Positions 41,724-50,835 of a DNA stretch of 64,000 nucleotides are shown here, piece by piece. Location of the stretch: positions 44,202 to 108,201 of the forward strand of contig NZ_JACVOY010000010.1 in the NCBI RefSeq assembly GCF_018882185.1, written 5' to 3'. The stretch comes from Polynucleobacter sp. AP-Latsch-80-C2. GTDB taxonomy: Bacteria; Pseudomonadota; Gammaproteobacteria; Burkholderiales; Burkholderiaceae. Numbering within the stretch: the stretch's first letter is position 1; each line of letters starts with the position of its first letter. The position numbers and the translations under genes are program-made. Below the pieces are notes generated by a model. It was not told where the DNA came from. It searched no databases and worked only from the letters and a program-made list of their open reading frames with translations.

Positions 41724-43510
41724 TAGAGGTCCTCGCTACCCAAGAGCATTTCAGTAATGCCCTTACCTGCTTGAACCATAGGCCATACATTTTCTTCTGG
41801 GTCAGTTTGAAAATCCATGAACACGGTGCGATCTTTTAAACGAATCGCCTCTTTGAGAGCACCCTCAACATCAGACTTCTTCTCAATACGCATACCAACG
41901 TGACCATAGGCTTCAGCCAACTTCACGAAGTCTGGCAATGAATCCATATAGGAGCTGGAATAACGCTTGTTATAAGTGAGCTCCTGCCATTGACGAACCA
42001 TTCCCAAGTAACGATTGTTCAAAGAAACAATCTTGACAGGGGTGTTGTATTGCTTACAAGTGGATAGTTCTTGAATACACATTTGGATTGATCCTTCGCC
42101 AGTAATAGCGAATACATCAGTCTCCGGAAATGCTTTCTTAATACCCATGGCATAAGGCAGGCCTACACCCATCGTGCCTAGACCGCCTGAGTTGATCCAA
42201 CGACGTGGCTTATCAAATTTGTAAAACTGGGCAGCCCACATTTGATGCTGGCCTACATCAGAAGTAATGATGGCATCACCACCAGTAAGCTCCCACAATT
42301 TTTGAACAACATACTGAGGCTTAACAATTTGTGAAGCTTCGTCGTATTTCAAACAATCTTTCTTGCGCCATTCATTAATCTGATCCCACCATGCGGCCAC
42401 CTTGTCGCCGTTTTTACGGGGGCCAGCTGCTTTAAGTTGCGCAGTCATCTCTTGCAACACTTCTTTGAGGTTGCCAACAATTGGAACATCAACCTTAACG
42501 CGCTTAGAAATAACAGACGGATCAATATCGATATGAATGATTTTACGAGGATGACTTGCAAAGTGCGAAGTATTACCAATCACGCGATCGTCAAAACGCG
42601 CACCAATCGCAATCAACACATCACTGTGCTGCATTGCCATATTCGCTTCGTAGGTTCCATGCATCCCAAGCATGCCCAAGAATTGCGGGCTGGTACCAGG
42701 AAAGCCGCCTAAACCCATCAAGGTATTCGTCACCGGATAACCCAGTAAGTCGGCAAATTCTTTCAACTCAGGTGCAGCATCAGACAAGATCACGCCACCA
42801 CCGGTGTAGATGTATGGACGCTCTGCTTCTTGCAATAAAGAAACTGCTTTACGAATTTGTCCGCTATGACCCTTTACAACCGGGTTGTAGGAGCGCATCT
42901 CCAAGGTTTCTGGATAAACGAAAGGGCCTTTAGCGGCAGATACGTCCTTAGGAATATCAATGAGGACTGGTCCTGGACGTCCTGTTTGTGCAATATGGAA
43001 AGCCTTCTTTAAAACTAAAGGCAAATCTTTAACATCCTTTACTAGGAAGTTATGTTTAACAACAGGTCTGGTAATACCAACGGTATCAGCCTCTTGAAAA
43101 GCATCTTCACCAATGGCGTATGTTGGTACGTTACCGCTAATAATCACCATCGGAATCGAGTCGGTATATGCCGTAGCAATACCAGTAACCGCATTGGTAA
43201 CGCCTGGACCTGATGTGACTAATGCAACACCAACCTTACCGGTTGCGCGGGCATAGCCATCGGCCGCATGAACAGCTGCCTGTTCATGGCGAACCAGAAT
43301 ATGTTCAAACTTATCTTGTTTAAAAATTTCATCGTAGATAAAAAGGACTGAGCCGCCTGGGTAACCCCAAACGAATTCAACACCTTCTTTGTGCAATGCA
43401 TGCACAAGCATTTCCGCACCAATCATTTCTGGAGGCGCTGCTACGGTATTGGGATTGATTGTGTCTTTGTTAGCTTTAGTAGCTAAAAATTCGGCGCTGC
43501 TTGTATTCAT
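41723..43510 (-). CDS. ilvB: Acetolactate synthase large (catalytic) subunit
   Basis: Thiamine diphosphate enzyme for the first shared step of branched-chain amino acid synthesis, 595 aa. Domains: PYR (about 30-190, with the catalytic Glu in LVRHEQAAVHAADGYAR), FAD/transhydrogenase-like middle domain, and TPP domain with GEGSIQMCIQELSTCKQ binding metal and TPP. Start ATG 43510 is preceded by AAAGGACG. It is the first gene of the ilv operon and is divergent from the sigma factor gene. Confidence 0.97.
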   Translation of the reverse strand: MNTSSAEFLATKANKDTINPNTVAAPPEMIGAEMLVHALHKEGVEFVWGYPGGSVLFIYDEIFKQDKFEHILVRHEQAAVHAADGYARATGKVGVALVTSGPGVTNAVTGIATAYTDSIPMVIISGNVPTYAIGEDAFQEADTVGITRPVVKHNFLVKDVKDLPLVLKKAFHIAQTGRPGPVLIDIPKDVSAAKGPFVYPETLEMRSYNPVVKGHSGQIRKAVSLLQEAERPYIYTGGGVILSDAAPELKEFADLLGYPVTNTLMGLGGFPGTSPQFLGMLGMHGTYEANMAMQHSDVLIAIGARFDDRVIGNTSHFASHPRKIIHIDIDPSVISKRVKVDVPIVGNLKEVLQEMTAQLKAAGPRKNGDKVAAWWDQINEWRKKDCLKYDEASQIVKPQYVVQKLWELTGGDAIITSDVGQHQMWAAQFYKFDKPRRWINSGGLGTMGVGLPYAMGIKKAFPETDVFAITGEGSIQMCIQELSTCKQYNTPVKIVSLNNRYLGMVRQWQELTYNKRYSSSYMDSLPDFVKLAEAYGHVGMRIEKKSDVEGALKEAIRLKDRTVFMDFQTDPEENVWPMVQAGKGITEMLLGSEDL

Positions 43511-43702
43511 TTTCTTTCGTCCTTTGCAATTTTCGGCAAAAAATTGTTTGGTCTGTTCTGTCTCTTGCTTATGGCCCGAGTTCGAACGGCGCTGCTACCG
43601 GAAAAACCACTTCGTAAATGAGAATCTAGGTAGTAAGCCCTATATTCTATAGCAATCCCCTAAAATGGCTCGATTCCTTCTGATTGAGGTCTAATCCATT
43701 GC
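43511..43702. promoter_or_regulatory. Divergent control region between ilvB and the sigma factor gene
   Basis: This 192-bp gap serves two opposite genes. A near-palindromic AT-rich element, CTATATTCTATAG (43640-43652), offers -10-like hexamers on both strands. If ilvB starts near it, its leader is about 110 nt and contains the palindrome GTTCGAAC near 43580. I looked for a branched-chain leader peptide here and found none convincing. Confidence 0.35.
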
Positions 43703-44272
43703 ATGGCATCAGCCCAAGAACTATCTGACTTTCTAAGCGGTATCGAGCAGCGCGCCTTCAAGCAGGCCGTTTACGCCGTGCGTGATGACGATGTGGCTTT
43801 GGATATTGTTCAGGATGCCATGATCAAATTGGCTGAAAAGTATGGGGATCGGCCAGCTAATGAGCTCCCATTGGTGTTTACAAGAATCCTACAGAATCGG
43901 ATCCATGACTGGTTTAGACGCCAAAAGGTCAGAAATACCTGGGTAACCCTATTTTCCAATATGGGCAAGAAATCGGATGAAAACGATGATTTTGACCCCT
44001 TGGAATCACTTTCTGCACCTGATGACAGTGAAATTCACCAAGATGGTGAACATAAACTGGAACAAAGTCAGCTTTTACAGTCCCTAGAGTCAGAAATAGC
44101 TAAATTGCCTGTACGTCAACGAGAAGCCTTCCTGATGCGTTATTGGGATGAGCTCAGTATTACTGAGACTGCCAAAGCCATGAGTTGTAGCGAAGGTAGT
44201 GTCAAAACGCATTGTTCTAGGGCAACCCAAACCCTGGCTAAAGCATTGAAATTAAAAGGAATTACGCTGTGA
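43703..44272 (+). CDS. RNA polymerase sigma factor, ECF type
   Basis: Sigma-70 family factor of ECF type, 189 aa. Region 2 covers about residues 15-85 (DIVQDAMIKLAEKYGDRP, then the RIHDWFRRQKVRN DNA-contact helix), an acidic linker of ~45 residues follows, and region 4 (about 125-185) has LPVRQREAFLMRYWDELSI and a helix-turn-helix CSEGSVKTHCSRA. Its stop overlaps the GTG of the next gene by four bases, which points to the next gene as its cognate regulator. Target promoters unknown. Confidence 0.88.
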   Translation: MASAQELSDFLSGIEQRAFKQAVYAVRDDDVALDIVQDAMIKLAEKYGDRPANELPLVFTRILQNRIHDWFRRQKVRNTWVTLFSNMGKKSDENDDFDPLESLSAPDDSEIHQDGEHKLEQSQLLQSLESEIAKLPVRQREAFLMRYWDELSITETAKAMSCSEGSVKTHCSRATQTLAKALKLKGITL

Positions 44273-44733
44273 AACACCTAGATGATCAACTAACCCAGAT
44301 AGAAGCTGACCAATTTGGTCGGGCTAGTGCAGCCCTGCTCCGTCAAGGCTCCACCAATTTGCCCTCTGGCATTAAAGATCGCCTCTATGCAGCGCGCATG
44401 AAAGCCCTCACCCTGAAAAAGCCTGAAAAAGTGCGTATACAGAAGCGCGCCTTAGCAAGTTCTACTGGCGTTTGGGGTTCTAGCTCCTCCAATGGCATTT
44501 GGGACACCATTGGTTGGGCAGCTCCTTTAGCTGTATTGATCTTTGGCCTCATTGGTATCGCCCAATGGCAAGATGACTCACGCATTAACGACATTGCTGA
44601 GGTGGATGCAGCACTCTTAACCGACGATGTTCCACCAGATGCCTATGCTGATAGTGGATTTATGGCTTTCTTAAAGAACGGCCCGCTCTCTGATTCCGCT
44701 AGCGATAGCCCAGATTCAATCCAAAGCAAATAA
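44269..44733 (+). CDS. DUF3619 family membrane protein, candidate anti-sigma factor
   Basis: A 154 aa protein with GTG start overlapping the sigma factor stop (GTGA). It has a ~85-residue cytoplasmic N-terminus, one transmembrane helix (about 87-105, AAPLAVLIFGLIGIAQW) and a short acidic periplasmic tail. The family is uncharacterised; the position, coupling and topology resemble a membrane anti-sigma factor, which is inference. No zinc HxxxCxxC motif is present. Confidence 0.7.
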   Translation: MKHLDDQLTQIEADQFGRASAALLRQGSTNLPSGIKDRLYAARMKALTLKKPEKVRIQKRALASSTGVWGSSSSNGIWDTIGWAAPLAVLIFGLIGIAQWQDDSRINDIAEVDAALLTDDVPPDAYADSGFMAFLKNGPLSDSASDSPDSIQSK

Positions 44734-44751
44734 ACCAGACACTATCGAATA

Positions 44752-45357
44752 ATGTCTTTCAAGCTAAAACCATTGATTGCTAGCGCTAGCTTAGCTTTAG
44801 CAATAGGTCCTTTAGCGCTTGATCTTGCCTACTCCCAAACACCAGCTCCTGGAAACGGGGGCCATACCAAAGCTACCGGCATTCCTGAGAAAAAACCGGA
44901 TGGTACATGGGAAAGTCTGAAGGCAGCACAACAAAAAATGCTGAAGCCTCTTGAGGACGATTGGGACTATATGTCTCCCGATAGCCGTAAAAAATGGATT
45001 CAGGTTTCCAATATTTATCCCAAGATGAGTGAGCAAGATCAAGAACGCCTTCAATCTAGAATGGCGAGCTGGTCTAACCTTTCTCAAAAAGATCGTCGAC
45101 TTGCACGCGACAACTACCTCAGCAGTCTGAAGTTTCCTGCCGAGAAAAAAGCAGAGGCGTGGAGTGCTTATCAAAAGTTAAGTGATGAACAAAAGAAGAA
45201 GCTAGCGGAGTCTGAGGCGAAGAAGAAACCCACCGCCGCCAGTGCACCCACACTGCAGCAACATCCTATTAAGCAAAAACCAACGCTTTCTCCTAGCGCA
45301 CCAGACGAGACTAACAACACTCCGGCAAGCTCTGAACCAAGCTCTACCAATAATTAA
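44752..45357 (+). CDS. DUF3106 family periplasmic protein
   Basis: A 201 aa exported protein with a Sec signal peptide (cleavage near LAYSQT, about residue 28). The mature part has repeated Trp-containing segments: WESLKAAQQKMLKPLEDDW, SRKKWIQVSNIYPKMSEQDQ, and MASWSNLSQKDRRLARDNY. The C-terminal ~50 residues are Ser/Pro/Thr-rich and disordered. The helix pattern recalls Spy/CpxP-type periplasmic proteins, but this is only a resemblance. It follows the DUF3619 gene by 18 bp. Confidence 0.75.
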   Translation: MSFKLKPLIASASLALAIGPLALDLAYSQTPAPGNGGHTKATGIPEKKPDGTWESLKAAQQKMLKPLEDDWDYMSPDSRKKWIQVSNIYPKMSEQDQERLQSRMASWSNLSQKDRRLARDNYLSSLKFPAEKKAEAWSAYQKLSDEQKKKLAESEAKKKPTAASAPTLQQHPIKQKPTLSPSAPDETNNTPASSEPSSTNN

Positions 45358-45387
45358 ACCTTACCCAACTGATTGCCAAGCCGCTCT

Positions 45388-45924
45388 ATGACGCCCGCGG
45401 AATTAAACGTATTACCCTCACCCCAATTTTGGCGCCGCGTATCTTGCAGCTTGTATGAACAGCTCGTATTGCTTGGTGTAGTTGCCTTCACATTCCTATT
45501 GCCAAACTTGGGTTTAGGAATTCTATTTAATATTTCCCTCCCCAGCTGGCTTACTTTTTTGTATCTATACCTTGTACTGGGAATTTACTTTGTCTGGTAT
45601 TGGACGAAGTCTGGTCAAACACTCGCGATGCAAACCTGGCGTGTGCGCATGATTGGGCGCAATGGTCACAATATCAACAAACGTGAAGCGTTCTGGCGCT
45701 ATGCTTTTGGTTCGCTGTGGCTATTGCCTTGTGTTGGCCTACAATTTTTCTTCCATCTTGAGAAATGGCAGATTATTGAAATGCTGTTTACAGTAGCCCT
45801 GTTTTTTTGGCCACTGAGCATTTATCTTGACCGCAGTAGCCCCTTAGAGCGCCAAGGCCTGCCCGATCGCCTCGCTGGCACACGCCTAGTTGAGCTACCA
45901 AAAAACCTAGTGACGCTCTCTTAG
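45388..45924 (+). CDS. RDD family membrane protein
   Basis: A 178 aa membrane protein with RDD features: an Arg near the first helix (PQFWRRVSCSLYEQLVLLG) and aromatic and acidic residues further on (LDRSSPLERQGLPDRLAGT). About four helices are visible. I use ATG 45388; a TTG at 45373 would add five residues. It is the last gene of the sigma/DUF3619/DUF3106 cluster and its stop overlaps that of the convergent permease gene (TTAG). Function unknown. Confidence 0.78.
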   Translation: MTPAELNVLPSPQFWRRVSCSLYEQLVLLGVVAFTFLLPNLGLGILFNISLPSWLTFLYLYLVLGIYFVWYWTKSGQTLAMQTWRVRMIGRNGHNINKREAFWRYAFGSLWLLPCVGLQFFFHLEKWQIIEMLFTVALFFWPLSIYLDRSSPLERQGLPDRLAGTRLVELPKNLVTLS

Positions 45925-48404
45925 ATAGCCCTGAGGCACTCGATCGCTGTTGCACTTTGGATTTTTTTCTGAAACCGGTAGCCCGTTAGCAAGCAAGACA
46001 CCACTCCGAATATAAGCCCCATCAATATCGATTGGGTAAAAGCATGAAATTCAATTTCTAAGACGAAGCGTCCCAGTGCCCAAGCTGCTAGCCCAGCAGC
46101 AGTACCTGCTAACACACCAGAAATAGCGCCAATTAACAATAACTCCACAGCAGCAATTTGAGCAAGCACCTTACGTGAGGCACCGAGTGCTTTTAATAGG
46201 GCAGCATTTCTATATCGTTCGTCTTGTGTGGCAGAGATTGCCGCTATCAATACCAATACAGCCGCAATGATGGTGAAGAAGAACAATAAACCTAATGCAG
46301 CAGTTAACTTATTGAGTACTTCCTGTATTTGCTGCAAAGAAGTAGTGACATCAACTACTGTAAGGTTCGGATAGGTTTGGGTTAAACGAAAATCTAAGTC
46401 ACCCTTGTTCGAGTCCTGATAATACGAAGTAATCCAGGATTGCGGCATTTGCTTTAATAAGTTCGGCGGCATAATCACAAAAAAGTTTACCCGCATGGAT
46501 CCCCAATCGAGTTTACGTAATGAAGTAATGGGAGCGCTAATTTTTTCCCCAGCGACTTCAAAGCTAAGCTGATCGCCAATCTTCAACTTTAATGTTTTGG
46601 CAATACCAGTCTCTAGCGAGATTTGTGGGGCTTCACCGGCAATCCATTTTCCAGAAATAATGCGATTACCGTTAGGCAAGACATCGGTATAAGAAAGATT
46701 AAACTCACGATCGACTAAGCGCTTGGCGTTTTCATCCTGGTAATCATTGGGGGCAATGGCTTGGCCGTTAATATCCACTAAGCGGCCGCGAACCATGGGG
46801 TAGAACTCTGGCTTGGGAACTCCAGCGTCAATTAATAACCGATCAATCCCCTGCTTTTGATCCTCCTGCACATTGATCATGAAGCGATTGGGTGCATCTA
46901 TAGGAATATTTCCCTGCCATGCACTTAATAAGTCCTGGCGCAATAAGAGAATCATTAATAAGGCCATAATGGCAATACCTAATGCGGTAATTTGAATGAT
47001 GGCGTAGGCCACACTTCTGCTTTGCACTAACAGTACAAAACGAATAGCAAATCGTTGGCTGCGAACTTTCCCGAGTAGCCATAAAGCCATCCAAGAGATC
47101 AAGCCAAAAAGAATCACGGCACCACCAAAGCTACCTGCCGTCCAAAGGGCCAATTTCCAATCACGCGCAGCAAAAGCGATAAGAGCTAGGCAGACACCAA
47201 GGCCAAAAAGAGCCACCCAAATTGCTGATCCTGGGAGACCTGCATAGTCCTTTCGAATCAAGCGAACAGGAGAGACTCTGACAAGCCCGAGTAGCGGCGG
47301 CAAAGCAAACCCAATCAACAGAAACCAGGATAAAGCCGTGCTCCACAATACCGGCCAAATAGAGGCGGACTGAAGATTGGTGATCACCAGATTACCCAAG
47401 AGCAATAACAGCACATATTGCACGAGGTAACCGATTGCCGAACCCACAATTGCAGCGATGATGCCTAGGCTTGCAAGAGTTTGCAGTTGCCTTCTTAAAA
47501 TATCCTTAGAGCTGGAGCCAAAACACTTCAGCACCGCGCACGAATCGGCTTGCTTTAATACATAGCGACGTGCCGATAACGCAATAGCTACGGCAGAAAC
47601 CATTGCCGTGAGTAGTGCAATGAGCGACAGAAAACGCTCGGCCCGCTCCAAAGTCTTGCGCATTATAGGTTGAGCATTTTCAAGCGTCTCGACACGCAAG
47701 CCGCGCAATTTTTCGGACTCTATAAATCCAGACGCCCACTTTTCATAAGCTTGAATATCCGCATCCTCACTAGCCAACAAAAGTCTGTAAGTCACCCTGC
47801 TTCCAAGCCCAAGTAAGCCAGTAGATGCCAAGTCATCAAGTGACATCATGACCCTAGGGGCGAAGTTCATGAAGCCCGCACCACGATCTAATTCTTGAGT
47901 AAGCACTCCGGCAATCCGCAATTGACGAGAACCCAATGCAATGGAATCTCCTATCTGCGCATGCAAACTCGCTAACATTGCAGCGTCGACCCAGGCCTCA
48001 CCCGGAGGAAGCTTGACTGGAACGATTGCTGTCGAGGGGGATTGGACTTTTAAGCTACCCCGTAAGGGGTATTGCGAACTTACCGCCTTTAAAGAAGCTA
48101 ATTTACTCTGAGCTCCAACCGTAGCCATACTCGGAAATACCACAGTATTGGCAATGCGTAGATTACGCCTTTGCGCCTCTTGGGTAAATTGCTCAAGCAA
48201 TGGCTGATCTGAAGCAATAAGCAAATCCGCAGCAAGAAGCTGCCGAGCATCAAACGCAAAAGTTCTTTGCATGCGGTCAGCCAAGAAGCTAACGCTTGAT
48301 AAAGCAGTTACTGAAAGTGTTAAGGCTACGATCAACCAAAGTAACTCGGTTGATCGTAAGTCCTGTCTCAGACCTCTGAAGAGACTAGATAGAGATCGAA
48401 TCAA
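45921..48404 (-). CDS. FtsX-like ABC transporter permease (YbbP type)
   Basis: Large inner-membrane protein, 827 aa, with the double FtsX/MacB architecture: a first helix (about 18-38), a large periplasmic domain, three helices (about 255-370), more helices (about 390-480), a second periplasmic domain, and three C-terminal helices (about 700-815). It resembles E. coli YbbP, which normally works with an ATPase YbbA to release lipoproteins or esterases. No ATPase gene is next to it; the upstream SDR gene overlaps it by four bases. Confidence 0.82.
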   Translation of the reverse strand: MIRSLSSLFRGLRQDLRSTELLWLIVALTLSVTALSSVSFLADRMQRTFAFDARQLLAADLLIASDQPLLEQFTQEAQRRNLRIANTVVFPSMATVGAQSKLASLKAVSSQYPLRGSLKVQSPSTAIVPVKLPPGEAWVDAAMLASLHAQIGDSIALGSRQLRIAGVLTQELDRGAGFMNFAPRVMMSLDDLASTGLLGLGSRVTYRLLLASEDADIQAYEKWASGFIESEKLRGLRVETLENAQPIMRKTLERAERFLSLIALLTAMVSAVAIALSARRYVLKQADSCAVLKCFGSSSKDILRRQLQTLASLGIIAAIVGSAIGYLVQYVLLLLLGNLVITNLQSASIWPVLWSTALSWFLLIGFALPPLLGLVRVSPVRLIRKDYAGLPGSAIWVALFGLGVCLALIAFAARDWKLALWTAGSFGGAVILFGLISWMALWLLGKVRSQRFAIRFVLLVQSRSVAYAIIQITALGIAIMALLMILLLRQDLLSAWQGNIPIDAPNRFMINVQEDQKQGIDRLLIDAGVPKPEFYPMVRGRLVDINGQAIAPNDYQDENAKRLVDREFNLSYTDVLPNGNRIISGKWIAGEAPQISLETGIAKTLKLKIGDQLSFEVAGEKISAPITSLRKLDWGSMRVNFFVIMPPNLLKQMPQSWITSYYQDSNKGDLDFRLTQTYPNLTVVDVTTSLQQIQEVLNKLTAALGLLFFFTIIAAVLVLIAAISATQDERYRNAALLKALGASRKVLAQIAAVELLLIGAISGVLAGTAAGLAAWALGRFVLEIEFHAFTQSILMGLIFGVVSCLLTGYRFQKKIQSATAIECLRAI

Positions 48405-49186
48405 ACCGCTTGGGTCTGACCGCCATCTACGCGCATGACTGTGCCAGTAATAAAGGATGCATTCTGACTAGCTAAAAAAGCAGCAGCATCGCCATACTCT
48501 TTTGGATCGCCATAACGACCCGCCGGAATTTGACGCAAACTGGCTTTGACCACTTCATCATAGCTTGTGGATTCACGCTTAGCGCGCGCTTCATCTAATT
48601 GACGTAAACGATCCGTAGCGACTCGTCCAGGCATGATGATATTCACGGTAATGCCTTCTGCTGCAACTTCAGCAGATAAGGTTTTAGACCAAGCCAATAA
48701 AGCAGCTCTCAAGGTATTAGAAATAGCTAGGTTCTTAATCGGAGCAATAGCCCCGGATGTCGTACTAGTGATAATGCGTCCCCACTTGCGTTGACGCATC
48801 CCCGGCAAAACTCGATCGGTGATGGCGATCAATGAAAGCACCATATCGTTAAAACTCTTTAACCACAAAGCAGGATCTTGCCCTGCTGCAGGGGTTGGAG
48901 GAGGACCGCCAGTATTGTTTATTAAGATATCAATCGGACCGAGTTCTTTTTCTACCCGAGAAACTAAGCTGTCAATCACAGTGTGATCAGACAAATCCCA
49001 GTTCAAGGCCAGCGCAACGCCGCCAGCAGCCTGAATTAATTGCACAGACTTTTGCAGACCTTCTGCACTACGGCCGGTCAGGGCTACTTTGACACCCTCT
49101 TTGGCCAGTGATACTGCCATCGCTTGACCTAAGCCACGGCTCGAAGCCATGACTAGGGCAACTTTACCTTTAATTCCTAAATCCAT
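48401..49186 (-). CDS. Short-chain dehydrogenase/reductase with atypical active site
   Basis: SDR-fold protein, 261 aa. The cofactor loop is ASSRGLGQA (14-22) and the NNTGG motif (90-94) is present. The catalytic Ser lies in ITSTTSGAIA, but the usual Tyr-x-x-x-Lys is replaced by Ser156-x-x-x-Arg160 (ISNTLRAAL). This fits a known SDR subgroup with SN-x-LR in place of YxxxK, so its reaction may differ. It overlaps the FtsX-like permease gene by four bases and is 22 bp downstream of a Bug receptor. Confidence 0.82.
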   Translation of the reverse strand: MDLGIKGKVALVMASSRGLGQAMAVSLAKEGVKVALTGRSAEGLQKSVQLIQAAGGVALALNWDLSDHTVIDSLVSRVEKELGPIDILINNTGGPPPTPAAGQDPALWLKSFNDMVLSLIAITDRVLPGMRQRKWGRIITSTTSGAIAPIKNLAISNTLRAALLAWSKTLSAEVAAEGITVNIIMPGRVATDRLRQLDEARAKRESTSYDEVVKASLRQIPAGRYGDPKEYGDAAAFLASQNASFITGTVMRVDGGQTQAV

Positions 49187-49208
49187 ACGTCCCCCAAGAT
49201 TCTTGTTT

Positions 49209-50204
49209 TTAATCTAATTGTAATTTTTGTTTTGCAACTACTTCTTTATAGACGGTGTACTCCGCTTTAATTTCTTTTGAGAAAGCGTCAGGTCCATTCA
49301 CATTAATAATAGAGCCAGTTTCTTCGATGCGCTTTTTGACAGCCGGGTCAGTAGCAACTTTTTGGATGGCTGCATAGTACTTGTCAACGATATCTTTTGG
49401 CATACCTGCAGGCCCCAAGATGCCGTAGTAAGCCATCCGATTCACCGGCGCCAATCCCACTTCAGCAAATGTAGGCACGTTTGGTAGTTGCGCTAAACGT
49501 TTAGGCGCAGCCACAACAATCGGCACCAGCTTTCCATCTTTGATGAAAGGCAATGAAGATGGCAAGTTATCAAAAATCATGGAGACTTGTCCGCCCACGG
49601 TATCGGCCAGCGCCGGGCCAGCACCACGATAAGGAATATGCACAATAAAGACCCCTGCTAGGCTTTTGAATAACTCAGTTTGCAAGTGACCAATACCGCC
49701 AGTGCCTGAGCTGGAATAAGAATACTTACCAGGATTCTCTTTCAAAACGGTCATGAAGGTTTTGAAATCTTTTGCAGGAAAAGAGGGATTGACTGCGATC
49801 ACATTTGGAGTCGCGGCAATATTGGTGATAGCCGTGAAATCAGTAATGGGGTCATAACCAATCTTGGGATTAATCGCCGGATTGGCTGCAGTAGTTGAAA
49901 CGGTAGCCATACCAATGGTGTATCCATCTTTAGGCGCCCTCATGACCTCTAAGGCGCCAATCGAGCCACCACCACCAGCCTTGTTCTCCACAATCACAGG
50001 CTGACCCAATTGACGGCCTAATGCATCGCCAACGGCACGAGCAATGATGTCGGTGCTACCGCCTGGTGCAAATGGCACTACCAAGCGGATAGGCTTATTT
50101 GGAAAAGACTGAGCTACAGCAGCAGCGCTGGAGATTAGTCCAAGACCAAAAACTATGGATTGGACTGCAGTAATAACTAAGACTCGATGTGAAAACAATT
50201 TCAT
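49209..50204 (-). CDS. Bug family tripartite tricarboxylate transporter receptor
   Basis: Periplasmic solute receptor, 331 aa, with a long signal peptide (cleavage after about AAAVAQ, residue 32). Family marks are FPNKPIRLVVPFAPGGSTD, GGIGHLQTELFK and VHIPYRGAGPALADTVGGQ. The usual TctA/TctB membrane genes are absent, so it is an orphan receptor. It lies between the lipid transport cassette and the SDR gene, 5 bp after the lipoprotein stop. Confidence 0.92.
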   Translation of the reverse strand: MKLFSHRVLVITAVQSIVFGLGLISSAAAVAQSFPNKPIRLVVPFAPGGSTDIIARAVGDALGRQLGQPVIVENKAGGGGSIGALEVMRAPKDGYTIGMATVSTTAANPAINPKIGYDPITDFTAITNIAATPNVIAVNPSFPAKDFKTFMTVLKENPGKYSYSSSGTGGIGHLQTELFKSLAGVFIVHIPYRGAGPALADTVGGQVSMIFDNLPSSLPFIKDGKLVPIVVAAPKRLAQLPNVPTFAEVGLAPVNRMAYYGILGPAGMPKDIVDKYYAAIQKVATDPAVKKRIEETGSIINVNGPDAFSKEIKAEYTVYKEVVAKQKLQLD

Positions 50205-50208
50205 ATGA

Positions 50209-50835
50209 TTACTGTCCTATTGGTTTGGGTAAATTACCGGCATATTTATATAAGTGAGCTTCGTATTCTTGATAGATCTCGGCAAGGGCTTGTTGCTGCC
50301 CTAAAGCAAGTGCCTCAGGGGTATTGTCTTTAAGTGCAATTCGCTTGCTGTAGCGATTTGCACCAATGATGGGATTACCAATACCAGCATTAGTAGCAGT
50401 AAGAATAAATTCTAATGACACCACCGCCTCTGGGCGGATGCGATAGTCGCCATAAAATTCATTAACTGTGGTTTGGAGTGTGTAATAAGGAAAGAAGCTA
50501 TTTCCTTGCCCTACAGTGAGAGAGAAAATATTTGCCTGATTAATCCATTGACGCTCAGAATTAGCAATCATCTCGGCAGGAATCGCTGAGTAAATATTGT
50601 AGAAATCTTTTTCGTAGCGCTGATCACCCAAGCGATAAACGAAAGACCTTCCATCAAAGGGAGGCGCCACTGAAACAGCGCCAATCTTGAGCCAAAATTC
50701 TGTCTTCGGCTTTAAGGGCGCACCGGTACGCTCTGGTGCAACCAACCATGCGGTTGGCGTAACAGGCGCACGTGATGGCAATGAGCAGGAAGCTAGGGTG
50801 AAAAGTGCCGCACAGGTAAGAATTAATTTAATCAT
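50209..50835 (-). CDS. ABC-type transport auxiliary lipoprotein (PqiC/YmbA-like)
   Basis: An outer-membrane-directed lipoprotein, about 208 aa, starting at ATG 50835 (AGGAG upstream). The signal peptide ends in the lipobox LASC. The rest resembles the ABC_trans_aux/PqiC family that cooperates with MCE proteins in lipid transport between membranes. Its ATG overlaps the MCE gene stop (ATGA), coupling the two. The frame is open further upstream, but only this start has a signal peptide. Confidence 0.82.
   Translation of the reverse strand: MIKLILTCAALFTLASCSLPSRAPVTPTAWLVAPERTGAPLKPKTEFWLKIGAVSVAPPFDGRSFVYRLGDQRYEKDFYNIYSAIPAEMIANSERQWINQANIFSLTVGQGNSFFPYYTLQTTVNEFYGDYRIRPEAVVSLEFILTATNAGIGNPIIGANRYSKRIALKDNTPEALALGQQQALAEIYQEYEAHLYKYAGNLPKPIGQ

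Noticed and set aside
43511..43640. Branched-chain leader peptide upstream of ilvB
   Set aside because: The only candidate starts with GTG, has few Val/Leu/Ile codons in sequence and no terminator hairpin with a T-tract follows.
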